This document shows, in pieces, positions 33,939-45,375 of a stretch of DNA of 64,000 nt. Numbering within the stretch: the stretch's first letter is position 1; the number at the start of each line of letters is the position of its first letter. The DNA is from Labia minor (Eukaryota > Arthropoda > Insecta > Dermaptera > Spongiphoridae), in the NCBI GenBank assembly GCA_963082975.1, contig OY720350.1, forward strand, positions 52,344,734 to 52,408,733, given 5' to 3'. The position numbers were made by a program, and so were the translations under genes. The notes beneath the pieces were generated by a model. That model ran no database searches, was not told where the DNA came from, and was given only the letters and a program-made list of their open reading frames with translations.

Positions 33939-34128
33939 TCTGGAGTGTCTCTACTCGACCATCTCGCAGATTTGAATTGAATTAATTATCACATATATTA
34001 TATTTAAATTAAATTTAATTAATTATAAATTAATAAATAATATTTATTAAACCAGCGCGTATTTGGATCTTTGTTGATGACACCACGTCACGTGCTGGCG
34101 CGTGATTTGCAGCCGTGTTAAAAAATTA
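33939..34128 (-). mobile_element. Helentron-like family A, truncated copy
   Basis: Starts at the hairpin end TCTGGAGTGTCTCTACTCGA and runs through CCAGCGCGTATTTGG and CACGTCACGTGCTGGCGCG, then breaks off in A+T-rich sequence. A separate hairpin GAGGGTCCGAGGCCCTC lies about 70 bp beyond, at 34197-34213. Confidence 0.8.
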
Positions 34129-35000
34129 ATTTAATATTTCAAAAATACAAATATATATACCATTTTTGCAGGTATAATAAGTAATAAGATATATGGAGAG
34201 GGTCCGAGGCCCTCATGACTTTATCACTTATAAATAATCAAATTTAATATATATAATTAAAAACTTAGGGTATAAAATATCATAATATATATAATATATA
34301 ACAAAATAATATAAAATAAAAAATTGTTTCTAATCGAATTGTAAAAAAAAATATGTATTCATACATTTATAAATTATATATATATATATATATAAAAATA
34401 TATAAATATATAGATTATCTTTTTCTAATGAAAAACATTCCTTAAATTATTTTCTTTATCAATTTAATTATTAATATATAAAACATCAATGATATTCTTT
34501 ATTTTATAAATGCAGGTGGCAAACGGGCACAGCCACAATAATTCGATTGTTTATAGGATTGCATGAAAAAGCGATAAGCGACTCGGCCAATTCTTTGAAA
34601 AAGAATATTAAAAAATATTAAAATAAAATAAAATAAATTAGAATAAAATAAAAGAATTTGATTTTTAGTATTCATTGAACAGTGAATCGGAAAAGATGCC
34701 ACCAAAATGGCTGAGTTAACGTTCTAACAGGTAATTAACAACTATTATATTGTATATACACACTATAATAATCCCTTTTTAATTATAAATATATTATTAA
34801 TTAATAATAGTTATTCGTTTAATAAACTTCCTCTCTGAATAGATTTATTAATTATGATTATAATATTATTTTTCATATTGATAAACTCGTAAAGTTATAT
34901 AAATACTTTATATACCTCAATTACTTTTTCTAAGGTGAATTACAAATGATTTGTATTTGATATTCTTTGAATAATGAAGGAAAAACTAAAATAAAAAAAA
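34129..35000. other. A+T-rich sequence, no gene seen
   Basis: Includes the GAGGGTCCGAGGCCCTC hairpin at 34197-34213, preceded by TTTTTGCAGGTATAATAAG, which resembles an end seen at 40740 and 46985. A short (TA)n is at 34377-34394. A small complex patch at 34510-34600 shows no recognised coding. Confidence 0.5.
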
Positions 35001-35617
35001 TCTGGAGTGTCTCCACTCGACTATCTCGCAATTTGAATTGGATTAAATAACATAATATATTATATTTAAATTAAATTTAATTAATTATAAATTATAAATT
35101 AAAATTAATAAATAATATTTATTAAACCAGCGCATGTTTGGCTCTTTGTTGAAAAGACCACGTCACGTGTTGGCGCGTGAGATTTGCAGTGTTTAAAAAT
35201 TAATTCTGCTACTTTCAGCGATTCAATCAAGCTGGAATTCTATATATAGCAGTTTTATACAATTATTAATCATGTGAAAAATTATCAAACCTATATCTTT
35301 CTTTATTTTTAAGGTGACTTTATAAGAAAACAAATCAAAACGTTGTAGGTAATGACCCTCTTCCGGTTGAGCTACATTTCTCAAAAGTTGATAGAAAACT
35401 ATGAATTTTGAATAATGCCCATGTATCAAATTTCATTATTCTAGCTCAAATCATTTTTGCGTAATCCTGGTTACATACACACACACACAGAGAGAGAGGG
35501 AGAGTGAGAGATCAACCTCAGTGAAAATGATTCAGGAACCTTCAAAACGTATAAAAAATCAAAATCTCAACATCGAAAATATTCGTGATCGCAATTCTAT
35601 CTCTTACGAGATAGTAA
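35001..35617 (-). mobile_element. Helentron-like family A, full-length copy
   Basis: About 617 bp with both ends: TCTGGAGTGTCTCCACTCGA on the left and CTATCTCTTACGAGATAGTA on the right. CTATCTCGC near the left end is inverted as GAGATAG at the right end, forming the asymmetric terminal repeat typical of Helentrons. CA/GA microsatellites lie at about 35474-35510. The phrase GTAATGACCCTCTTCCGG and the G(A/T)GATCGCAAT stretch near the end are shared with copies at 36397 and 42294. Confidence 0.88.
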
Positions 35618-36115
35618 AAGACTGTACAATTTGAATACCACCTTTTCTATATTATATAATTACAGATTAAAGTCCCCATTGAGAAAGGTCAATTTAACCA
35701 TTAAAAGTATTTTCTTTTATTTTCTACCACTTCATCAATATCTGTGATGAGATCATTGAAATACAATCCCAATCGAATAAGAGGGATGTATGACTTAGCT
35801 TTATACATTTGATTGATCATTTATTTATTTACTAGATTGGTATGTGGTCGATGGCCTAACAAGTGTCAATGTTGACTTTTAAGAGTCTCTTTTCAATTTT
35901 ATATTTATGAGGGAATAAAATAAAACAGTTGAATGATTTATATTTATAATATAACCTTAATTTAAATGATATATCGAAAATAATATATATATATATAGGA
36001 ATATAAATTTTAAATCAAATTAAATAAATAAATCATATAATAATCTATATTGTGCTATTTTATATTAATAAATAGATATAAAATTATTATTAGTTAATTT
36101 TAGAATTATATATAG
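35618..36115. other. A+T-rich sequence, no gene seen
   Basis: Unique sequence between a family A and a family C element. No open frame of note. Confidence 0.55.
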
Positions 36116-36250
36116 TACCTGGAACACCGAGCTATCGCTCGACCCTTTAAAAAATATTGATATACAATTCTTTGATTATTTATTACAATTATTAAATGTT
36201 ATTTCCTTGCATCAATCTGATTAAAATGAATGGAACTTGGGGTCCTCAAT
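36116..36250. mobile_element. Short hairpin-ended element (family C), copy 2
   Basis: TACCTGGAACACCGAGCTATCGCTCGACC at the left contains the CGAG...CTCG hairpin, and GGAACTTGGGGTCCTCAA ends the copy. It is the same length and layout as the copy at 23657. Confidence 0.78.
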
Positions 36251-36396
36251 AATTATAAATAATATTAATAAATATTAAATAAAATTTATTAAAAAAATAT
36301 TAAAAATTATAAATATTAATTAATAAAAAACGATGAATAAATAAATATAAATTAGTAATTTAATAAATAATAAACACAAAAATAGATAAAAATAAG

Positions 36397-37006
36397 CTGG
36401 AGTGTCTCCACTCGACTATCTCGCAATTTGAATTGGATTAAATAACATAATATATTATATTTAAATTAAATTATTTTTAATTAATTATAAATTATAAATA
36501 ATAAATATTAAACCAGCGCATGTCTGGCTTTTTATTGATGGCACCATGACACGTGTTGGCGCGTGAGATTTGCAGTATTAAAAAATTAATTCTGGTACTT
36601 TCAGCAATTCATTCAAGCTGAAATTCTATATATAGCAGTTTTATACAATTATTAATCATGTGAAAAATTATCAAACATATATTTTTATTTTTACGGTCAC
36701 TTTAGAATAAAAAAAATCAAAACGTTGTAGGTAATGACCCTCTTCCGGTTGAGCTACATTTCTCAAAAGTTGATAGAAAACTATGAATTTTGAATAATGT
36801 CCATGTACCAAATTTCATCATTCTAGCTCAAACCGTTTTTGCGTAATCTTGTCTACATACATACACACACACACACATACACACACACAGACATTTTTCT
36901 CAACCTTAGTGAAAATGATTCAGGAACCTTCAAAACGTATAAAAACATCAAAATCTCAACATCGAAAATTTTCGTGATCGCAATACTATCTCTTACGAGA
37001 TAGTAA
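36397..37006 (-). mobile_element. Helentron-like family A, full-length copy
   Basis: CTGGAGTGTCTCCACTCGAC on the left, CTATCTCTTACGAGATAGTA on the right, about 610 bp. A CA-rich microsatellite lies at about 36862-36890. It is very close in sequence to the copy at 35001, so both probably derive from one recent source. Confidence 0.88.
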
Positions 37007-37149
37007 AAACAACATAAAATTAACTAATAAAAACTTATAAGAATTAACAAAAAAAAATAAACGACAAAACATATTAAAAATCTTCAAATATTTTAGAGAA
37101 ATAAATAACAATACTTAGAATGTTTGCTAAACAATTGCCAAGTCGTATT

Positions 37150-37450
37150 TGTTTTTTGTTTTTTTGAGGGATTAATAAATATATTTTATTAAAATAAATA
37201 TTTTAATTTCGAAATTAAATAAAAAAATTTTAAAATATTTTTAATTATAAAAAAATATTAATACAATATATATTAAAAAATGAATAGCAAGAGAAAAATT
37301 CCAATATAGATGACGACATTTGTGACGTCATATAAATTTAAATTTAAAAAAATCTAATGATTTTTCTTCAGGCTGAAACCAATACAGATCGATTTGTCTT
37401 TATAAATATTATCTATGGTGTGAATTTCCAATAAAAAATCCTCCTTCTTA
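37150..37450 (+). repeat. A+T-rich repeat (family D), partial copy
   Basis: Shares long stretches with 39950-40130 and 40435-40700. These include TTTCGAAATTAAATAA, AAATATTAATACAATAT, a block with (A/G)TGTCA or TGTGACGTCAT, and CTTTATAAAT(A/T)TATCTA(T/G)TGTGAATTT. The element ends are not resolved. Confidence 0.55.
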
Positions 37451-37489
37451 ATTAATAAATTAATTCAAAAATATATAAACATATATATG

Positions 37490-37580
37490 GATTTACGGAA
37501 CGCAACAACCACATTTTTCCAAGTGTTCCTACCCTGAGTACACACATCCAACTCCTATTTTCTCCCATCTCTCTTATATA
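37490..37580 (-). pseudogene. RTE-like LINE, C-terminal reverse-transcriptase-ORF remnant
   Basis: On the minus strand two frames together give REMGEN and then GRNTWKNVVVA, the C-terminal pattern '(D/E)R..W...(V/A)V..A' of RTE-like endonuclease/reverse-transcriptase ORFs. It is frameshifted and about 90 bp. It resembles the better copy at 51655-52150. Confidence 0.45.
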
Positions 37581-37839
37581 TATATATATATATTCTCTGT
37601 ATTAATCTTAAAAAAGAAAAAGACAAGCATTGGCTTTTAGCTGAACAGATTTTGTTCCTAGAAGTATTTATTCAATGAAAAATAATTTTGTAAAAGATTT
37701 TTATTTAATTTTCCAATTACAAAAGTCAAAATAAATTTTAAATGTTATATTAATAAAATCCTTAAGACTCCCTCACCATAGATTTTGTTTATTATTGTTT
37801 TAAGGGTTAGTAACCTGGACATTTGATCTAAAAGCCCTA

Positions 37840-38120
37840 TTGAGAAAGGGCACCGACTGACAGACGATGATAATAGGGAGGGGGGGGGAAGAGAGCGACA
37901 AGGGCAAACACCTTGCGCATGCATTGCTTGGTTGCACTTTCCGGAAGTACACTTCTCAGGGCGGGCAGATGTCTCCGACGAAGGCGCCTTCCGAGCTCGA
38001 AACCTTGCTCTGTTCTGTTCCGGTTGGTCGTTCCACTGCCGGAAGCCACGTCATGCTCGGACACACGCATCTCGAAATGTATACATACACATTACAGGGT
38101 GTTCCAACACTCTCATTCAA
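37840..38120. other. G+C-richer island
   Basis: About 280 bp of complex sequence with a G9 run near 37881, GCGCATGCATTG, GGGCGGGCAG and GAAGGCGCC. Three plus frames and one minus frame of 66-116 codons overlap here, none with a recognised domain. It may be regulatory or an unrecognised exon. Confidence 0.3.
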
Positions 38121-38366
38121 TCAACAAAATAAATTTCAAGATTTGTCCCTTCTCGCCATAATAAATAAAAATTGTTCATATTATCTTTTTATAGATTATT
38201 TTAAAAATAATATGTGAATAAAAATTTAAAAAAAAAAATTATTTTTGTTTATTGATTAAAATAATATTAATTAAAAAGCGAAAAATGTGTAGAAAATTAA
38301 TACTTTGAAGGCAAATTTTTTTTTTTTTTTTGAATATTATACAAAATGAAAAATACTAACTTAAGG

Positions 38367-38452
38367 AACTAGTACCGGGACCCCGAGCCTCGGCTCGGTA
38401 CTTAAGTTAAAAAAAATGATTCATTATTATTGGGTTTGGCTGGTAATATTAA
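38367..38452. repeat. Hairpin terminus ACCGGGACCCCGAGCC... (family D/C relative)
   Basis: CCGAGCCTCGGCTCGG is a perfect stem-loop in the longer ACCGGGACCC...GGTACTTAAGTT. The same end appears at 39881 with one stem change. Its layout parallels the family C end (ACCTGGGACACCGAG...CTCGACCCTTTAA), suggesting related elements. Confidence 0.6.
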
Positions 38453-38581
38453 TACCTGGGACACCGATCTGTCGCTCGACCCTTTAAAAAATATTAATCT
38501 ACAATTAATTATTTATTACAATTATTAAATGTTGCATCATTGCATCAATCTGATTAAAATGAATTGAACTGGGGTCCTCAA
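38453..38581. mobile_element. Short hairpin-ended element (family C), copy 3
   Basis: Starts TACCTGGGACACCGATCTGTC and ends GGGGTCCTCAA. It lies directly beside the ACCGGGACCCC hairpin terminus. It has small internal deletions compared with the copy at 23657. Confidence 0.72.
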
Positions 38582-39139
38582 TAATACAAACAAACAATTT
38601 TAGCTAGCATAATAAGATTAATCCAAGTAATATCGTCTATTTCTATTCGACACTATTTTCAGTTATGAAATGAACAGTCAGTAGAGAGTAAAAAAATTGT
38701 AATTGAAGACCGTTGTTTTTAAAAATAATTAAATTATTTTATAGATTATAAAATAAAAATTATTGTATTAACATTAAAAATATTGAAATAAAAAAATAAT
38801 AGTTTGATTTAATAAACTAAAATATTATAAACATTTTTAATGTGAATTTCTCAGGGAGGTAGGGAGCCCAATTCATTTAACCATCCATGTTGTATAAGGA
38901 ATCTTAATTTCTTAACACTCCGTTTTTTCAAATTTAAAATAGAGGGAGAGAAAGAGTTTCAATTATATTCGAATAGTCTATATATTCTATATATGAGTAT
39001 TTTTTTTTTCTGAATTTAATACCAAGTTGATTTTCAAAATTTTCTATTCTTTATGCATATGATTGATTACATGTGTTAAAATTTAAACAAATTTAAATGT
39101 TCTAATTTATAAATTTATATAAAATTTAATATTATTTTT
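38582..39139. other. A+T-rich sequence, no gene seen
   Basis: Starts with TTTTAGCTAGCATAATAAGAT, which also ends a repeat near 40740-40765. The rest is unique. Confidence 0.5.
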
Positions 39140-39244
39140 TCGAGACTAATGGCAAATACCGGTGGCCCTAGTCAGAGCAAGAGAAGACTCCTTTTGGTAG
39201 CGGCCCAGTCGATGATGTTATATGGATTTGGGCTTTACAACTAT
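39140..39244 (+). pseudogene. R1-like LINE reverse transcriptase fragment
   Basis: One frame reads SRLMANTGGPSQSKRRLLL and then AAQSMMLYG. This closely follows the segment of R1-clade non-LTR reverse transcriptases usually seen as RLMPN-x-GGP-x3-RR-x-LL...S-x2-LYG, near the end of the RT domain. The frame runs into A+T-rich sequence within 15 codons, and no other part of the element is present. The clade name is from memory. Confidence 0.7.
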
Positions 39245-39344
39245 ATTTTAAGTGAAAAAATGATTTCTTGGTTATATAAAAATTAAAATATGATTCTTTA
39301 TATCTTTATTATACAGAAAAGTAGGCGTGTTAATATAAAATATA

Positions 39345-39460
39345 TACCTGGGACACCGAACTATCACTCGACCCTTTAACCAATTTATACAATTTATTTT
39401 TATATACTTTAAAAATTTTACAATTTTTTAATTATTTATTATAATTGTTAAATGGGATTT
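39345..39460. mobile_element. Short hairpin-ended element (family C), degraded copy 4
   Basis: TACCTGGGACACCGAACTATCACTCGACC is recognisable, with the hairpin weakened by changes. The far end is lost. Confidence 0.6.
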
Positions 39461-39880
39461 CTAAAAATGACCCATTAAAAATTTGTTTCCTAAAATGTTT
39501 CAAATTAATTAAAATAAATTGTATAAATGTTCATTTATAAAATCTATATATCTGTGAGTTTGTTTTTCGATTTTTTAAATTTTGATTTTGGATTCGATTA
39601 GAGCTTAAAATGTGTAAATGTAAAGTGGTCTTGGTTTTTTTAAAATTCGTTTGGGAACATGGTCAAATCGGCAGTCAAAGTTGAAAATTCCCCATATATT
39701 ATAACTACTGTAATTAGTATTATTATAATGTAAAATTATAAAGAAAAAATGTTTAGACATTATTATAGACATTTTCATTCTGTAAATTAAATAATTTTAT
39801 TTCATTTAAATAAATATCTATTTTTAAATATTTTTTTCTCTCTACATTATTTATCTAATTCTCACAATATATTAAGATCA

Positions 39881-40770
39881 TACCGGGACCCCGAGCCTCG
39901 GCTCTGTAATTAAGTTAAAAAAAAAAAATTCATTATTATTGATAAATATATATCGTAATTTATAATTATAAAATATTATTAAAATATATATTTTTAATTT
40001 TATTTCGAAATTAAATAAAAAATTTTAAAATATTTTAAATATAAAAAAAATATTAATACAATATTCTTTAAAAAAAGGCGGGAGTCAAATTTCAATATAA
40101 ATGTCATTTGTGATGTCATCAATATATAAATTAATAATAAATAATATTAATAAATATTAAATTTAATAAAAGAACAATGAATAAATAAATATAAAATAGT
40201 AATTTATTAAAATGTAAACAATAGATAAAAAGAAAAAAAATAACAAATTCATTATTTTCATTTTCATTTTTAAATAACGATTCACCCGGAGAGTTTCGAA
40301 CCGACGAAATCCACTCGTTAAAACATCACTTTACCATCTTGACTAAATATATTTAGATAAAAAATTGTGATTTTTTTACTGTCTTAGCAGGCAGATTTGA
40401 TGTTTTTTATTTTATTTTTTTTTTTTTGAGAGAGATTAATAAATATCTATATATATTTTATTAAAAATAAATATTTTTAATTTTATTTCGAAATTAAATA
40501 ATAAATTTTAAAATATTTTAAATAAAAAAAAATATTAATACAAATAAAAATGGAGGCCAATTTTGACGTTTTCCATATATAATTTTCAATTAAGAAATTA
40601 ATAATGAAGCTGAATGTTTCAAGAGATATCATCAATAAAACTTAATTTTTCTTTATAAATACTATATCTAGTGTGAATTTGAAAAAAATCGTTAGAGCGG
40701 TTTTTGAGAACCAATATATATAGATAGATAGATATATACAATTTTAGCTAGCATAATAAGATAAGATATA
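39881..40770 (+). repeat. A+T-rich repeat region (family D)
   Basis: It opens with ACCGGGACCCCGAGCCTCGG and contains two tandem diverged copies of the family D core (39950-40130 and 40435-40700), both with TTTCGAAATTAAATAA and AATATTAATACAA. It ends near TTTTAGCTAGCATAATAAGA. CGTTAGAGCGGTTTTTGAGA near 40690 is mirrored in the minus-strand copy at 49120. A tRNA-like segment is embedded at 40277-40346. Confidence 0.5.
40277..40346 (-). other. tRNA-like segment (SINE head or tRNA relic)
   Basis: On the minus strand TAGTCAAGATGG resembles an A box and GGTTCGAAACT a B box, about 30 bases apart. A convincing cloverleaf with an acceptor stem is not evident. It is probably the head of a SINE or a degraded tRNA, not a working tRNA gene. 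Confidence 0.35.
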
Positions 40771-41083
40771 CTATTTTACTATTTTTCAATAAATAAAGTA
40801 TGAAACAAACATTAATGAAATGGCTTAATATAATTAATCCAAGTATTATAAAAAAATAAATTATACTACTTATTATAAAAATGTGATTTTTATTATAATT
40901 ATTTTAAAAGTTTAGTATTTTTCACGCAATGTCCATTCCAAAAGTAAAAATTAAAAAAACCAGTGAAGAATATTTTTATTTATTCTTATATTAACTTATA
41001 ATTATAATATTAATTTTGGAACAAATAAATAATATTTCTCTCGGTGAAAATCACTTTTTAGAAAATACATCTAAACTCACTAA

Positions 41084-41121
<38 letters not shown>

Positions 41122-42293
41122 TTTTACTTTAACCACAATACATACCTATTCTAAGAATTTTCAAAACAAAATCCTACTAAAATAGCATAAACAGACCGTG
41201 ACGAACAGGCAGACGTTAACTTATTATGTCTAAGTAATATAGACGTTTTTATTCAAGTAAAAATGATAATTTCTAATTTAATTTAAACGATCATATTAAG
41301 AATATTCATTTACAAAAATAATTTATAAAAAAAAAAAAAATAAAATCACTTCCAATATCCAATATTTGAATAATTTATTTAATTTATATATTCTTTAATT
41401 GATTGTGCATTTAAGAGAAATTTATGAATTTTATAAAACAATATTTTGATTCATTATTATTAATTTTGTTTCTAAGTAATTTAATCATATGTTTATTATA
41501 TTTTGTTTTTGTTTTTTGATCACCCGGTATCTCCTTTTACCTCAATTCAATTGCCTTCCATTCTTTTGTATTATAATAAAATGGAAACTAATTACTCATT
41601 CTCAACTTGAAAAATATAAAATTCCGGTTCTTTTCAATTTCAAATGTGGCTTCATTTTTTTCTCTTTCTCTCTCGCTTGTTTACTTCTTAATTAATTATT
41701 CATATTTTTTTTTCTTCTTGTTATTTTTATTTATTTATTTTTGTTATTATTTCACTTTCACTTACATTTATTTAAAATAAGTAGAACATTGAAGTATCTT
41801 AATGAATTATTTAAATAATAAAATAAATTATAATATCATTTATTTATTTATATATTTATTTATTCTATAACATATTTTTTTTTTAAAACACATCAAAATT
41901 ACTATATAAAGAAATAATTGTATATAAGTTTTGAATTTTAATTGATTTTATTCAATCCTATAAAATTCTTGGAGCATCTGTATATTTTATTATAGATCTT
42001 GTATCTTTGATAAATATATACTCGATCACCTCTTAGAATAGCGTAACAAATTAAATATAGGAAACCTTGAAATAAATTTTCTTTATATAGAATGAAATTA
42101 ATTCTCTTCATTGGCTCTCCAATAATTCTTTAGTTTTTTTTTTTTTTTTTTAGTTATTTTTCTTTCGAATATCTTAAAAAAACAAATTATTCTTTTTTTA
42201 ATGGTTGTTAAAAATGAATAGACCAAATTGATTTTATATTAGTAATTTTTTTTTTTTAAATTATAAATTAAAATGAATCAATATATATTAAAA
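40771..42293. other. A+T-rich sequence, no gene seen
   Basis: Includes an (AT)n tract at about 41089-41118. The Phe/Leu-rich open frame at 41489-41695 comes from T-rich sequence and has no homology I can recognise. Confidence 0.6.
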
Positions 42294-42889
42294 AAGCGCG
42301 TGTTTGGCTTTTTGTTGATGGCACCACGTCACGTGTTGGCGCGTGATTTGCAATGTTAAAAATTTAATTCCGGTACTTTCAGTGATTCAATCAAGCTGAA
42401 ATTCTATATATAGCAGTTTTATACTATTTTTAATCATGTGAAAAACTATCAAACATATATCTTTATTTTTATGGTCAGTTTAAAGGAAAAAAAATCAAAA
42501 CGTGGTAGGTAATGACCCTCTTCCGGATGAGCTACATTTCTACAAAGTTGATAGAAAACTACAAATTTTGAATAATTCCCATATACCAAATTTCATCATT
42601 CTAGCTCAAACCGTTTTTGTGTAATCTTATCTACACACACACACACACACACATTTATCCTTTATTACTGTACTGCCAATGTACCAAATTTCATTATTCT
42701 AGCTCAAATCGTTTTTTCGTAATCTTGTCTACACACCCCTCACACACACACACACACATACATACATACATACATACATACATTTTTCTCAACCTTAGTG
42801 AAAATGTCTCAAAAATCTTCAAAACGTATAAAAACATCAAAATGTCGAAAATTTTCGTGATCGCAATACTATTTCTGGCGAGATAGTAA
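42294..42889 (-). mobile_element. Helentron-like family A copy lacking the hairpin end
   Basis: Begins at GCGCGTGTTTGGCT, so the TCTGGAG hairpin end is missing, and ends CTATTTCTGGCGAGATAGTA. It has two CA microsatellites (about 42634-42652 and 42739-42758) because the block AAATTTCAT(C/T)ATTCTAGCTC is duplicated inside it. A (CATA)n run follows. Confidence 0.85.
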
Positions 42890-43139
42890 AAACGATTTAT
42901 TTATTATTTTCTTTAATATCTATAGTTTTAAGAATTCTAATAACTTATAATATTTTTATTGAAATTGTCTACTTTGAAAAAAATTAAAATAAATGTATTT
43001 ATTTATTTTATGTTCCATTGGTTATATGTGTGTGATTATATATATATTAATATTAAATTTTCTAAACTTTTTCTAAAATTTTCCCCCAAGCGAAATAAAT
43101 CTCTATATATTTGCCTTTGTATAATTATGTCTTTTAGAA
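42890..43139. other. A+T-rich sequence, no gene seen
   Basis: Nothing recognised. Confidence 0.5.
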
Positions 43140-43530
43140 TAATAAAAGCGGACTCGAGAGGTGCTGATGCCATATACATTACCTTTCCTCTTTCTCTTCT
43201 ATCTCTTTCGTTTCATTGTTTTGTACCCTGACAGAGCGATCTGAAGCGGTACAGTTTATCTAGGAGGTATTTTCCGTAAATGAAACAAAAGCCAGACCAC
43301 TAAAAAGCCAATTATCTTGTAAAGAAAGCCCTGAGAGAGAGAGAGAAATTGTAATTTGTATGCTGGACAAAACATGTCTCCCCACACCCATTTCTCTTTC
43401 ACTCACTCCCATTCTATAATTCTCTCTCTGGATTTCTGGAACTAGATTATTCACAATGGATTATTTGTTGAGAATTAGAATTGCGTTCAAGTGTTTGTCT
43501 ATGGGGGTGAGCCCCGGTGGGGAGGGGGTG
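43140..43530. other. G+C-richer island, possible regulatory element
   Basis: Complex sequence including GCGGACTCGAGAGGTGCTG, CTGACAGAGCGATCTG, and a (GA)n at about 43331-43348. It ends in GGTGGGGAGGGGGTGG. Short frames on both strands show no domain. Confidence 0.3.
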
Positions 43531-44519
43531 GATTTTAAGAAACAAAGCAGGAAAATTAAATAAAATAAAATTTCATTTTATTTTTGAAATTCGACTAGCA
43601 AAAGTATAATATTAAACGCACTGTGAATATTATTAAATAATATAAAAAATTTATTTAAAAGAAAATAATGAATAAAAATAGAAGTTGTGTAACGATTTTT
43701 ACTTTTACAAAAATTGAAGATTTAATTTCATATGTTCCAAATAATTTGTTCTAAAAAGTACATTTAAAATGAATTAATGTATATTTTTTTATATAAGAAA
43801 TATTTAGACCTGTAAAACATGATGTTGTTAAATTTAAATATTATTAAAGATAATAGTGGTTTATAATTTTTAATTTAAAAACACAAAATACTAATAATTT
43901 AGATATATTTATTGATTTTTTAAGAACTTTTTAAATATTTAATTATTTATAATACTCCACACAAAAAAAAAAGAATGAAAAAATCATCTAATCAATATTA
44001 AAATTACATACCATATAAATTTGGTTCATTCATTTAAACTAAAGAAAAAGAAAGTTTAAATATTCGGATTATTATTTTTTTTTTTTAGATGTCGAACTTA
44101 TATAGCTATATCTAATTAGCAATCTAGATAACGAAACCTCTTCAAATATATAACCAGAAAAAGAAATAAATTTAAAACTATTATAAATTTGATCCAATAA
44201 TCGATAAGGAACGAGTGACATTAATTCAGAGTTCATTCAAAGAATTGTCTCATAAATATAATAGAAACAATAATGTAATCGAAGTAAGATAGAGTGAGAA
44301 AAATAATTGTCAGATTCTTAAGATTTATGACTTGTAAGCTTTTCATGATGAGAAAGAGAGAGAGAGAAATAATGAAAATATAATTATCTAATCTAAAAGA
44401 GACTATAATTAGTTCTTAAGGAGGATGAAACGAAACTCTTAATCATAAATGGACAAATCATCTCAGCATCCAAAATATTTTATTTTTCATAATTTGAATA
44501 TATATATAATAATTTCGTA
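43531..44519. other. A+T-rich sequence, no gene seen
   Basis: Unique A+T-rich DNA with a (GA)n at about 44355-44368. Confidence 0.55.
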
Positions 44520-44765
44520 GTGGGCTCCACAATAGTTTGATGGGCAGCAAATTTCTCTACTAAACTACTGGACTCGTATTTGATTTCTCGGCCTGACAAG
44601 GGAATTTTTCTTTCTGGGGTTTAACCAACCTACGTGATTAAAATTGGGAAGCTACTTGAAATAATAAGTACCGGCCTCCGGAAAAAATCAATATAAACGT
44701 TGAGGTTCCGTTGTACTGATCTTAAAACACCTCTACCCTACAACCGAGGCACTTTTAGGATAATA
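44520..44765. other. G+C-richer patch, possible decayed repeat
   Basis: Contains GGCCTGACAAGGGAA, TACCGGCCTCCGG and CTACCCTACAACCGAGGC. It looks like a decayed mobile element rather than an exon, since all frames are broken, but I cannot assign it. Confidence 0.3.
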
Positions 44766-45375
44766 ATATAGCACATGCAATTTTTTTTTTTTTAATTCTA
44801 ATTTTTGATTAACTGTTACGATTAACATTATTATTTTTAAAGTTACCATTGAAGTTAGCTAATTTCTATTTTCTGATTCTTATCTCTTTATCAATACAAC
44901 AGATACAGTGAATATATAATTTAATTCCAATAAAAAGTAAATTTGATTTAGAAAAATGGTTATATCAACAAAAGTTGAAACAAGTTCCTATTGAATGATC
45001 TATTAAAACTACGAATCTTAATTCACTTTATAAAATCTTACAACTTCATTAAATTAATGTAATATAATTTAATTTATATGATAAATAGTTAATGGATTTT
45101 TAATTACTCTGTCAAATCTTTAAAGATCAATAGGATAAATACAACAAATTATTTTGTACTTGTCATTATAATTATTGCGTATAATCATTGTAATTAATCA
45201 AATATTTTATAAAATAATATGACAATTTATTTGTATACAAAGTAAATAATTATAATTATAATAATCATAAATCTCTGAAATTGATTAAAATAAATAAATA
45301 TATTTAATTTTCATTCAATCTATTTATATTATATATAATTATTTATTTATTTATTTTTAATACTACATACATATT
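44766..45375. other. A+T-rich sequence, no gene seen
   Basis: Unique sequence leading to the splice-type motif at 45405. Confidence 0.55.

Noticed and set aside
34376-34395. Short (TA)n tracts as regulatory sites
   Set aside because: They are ordinary microsatellites in this composition; only the longest are listed.
40277-40346. A functional tRNA gene
   Set aside because: A and B boxes are present, but no acceptor stem or clear anticodon arm forms.
42617-42886. 89-codon His/Thr-rich frame as a gene
   Set aside because: It is read through CA microsatellites of a family A element.
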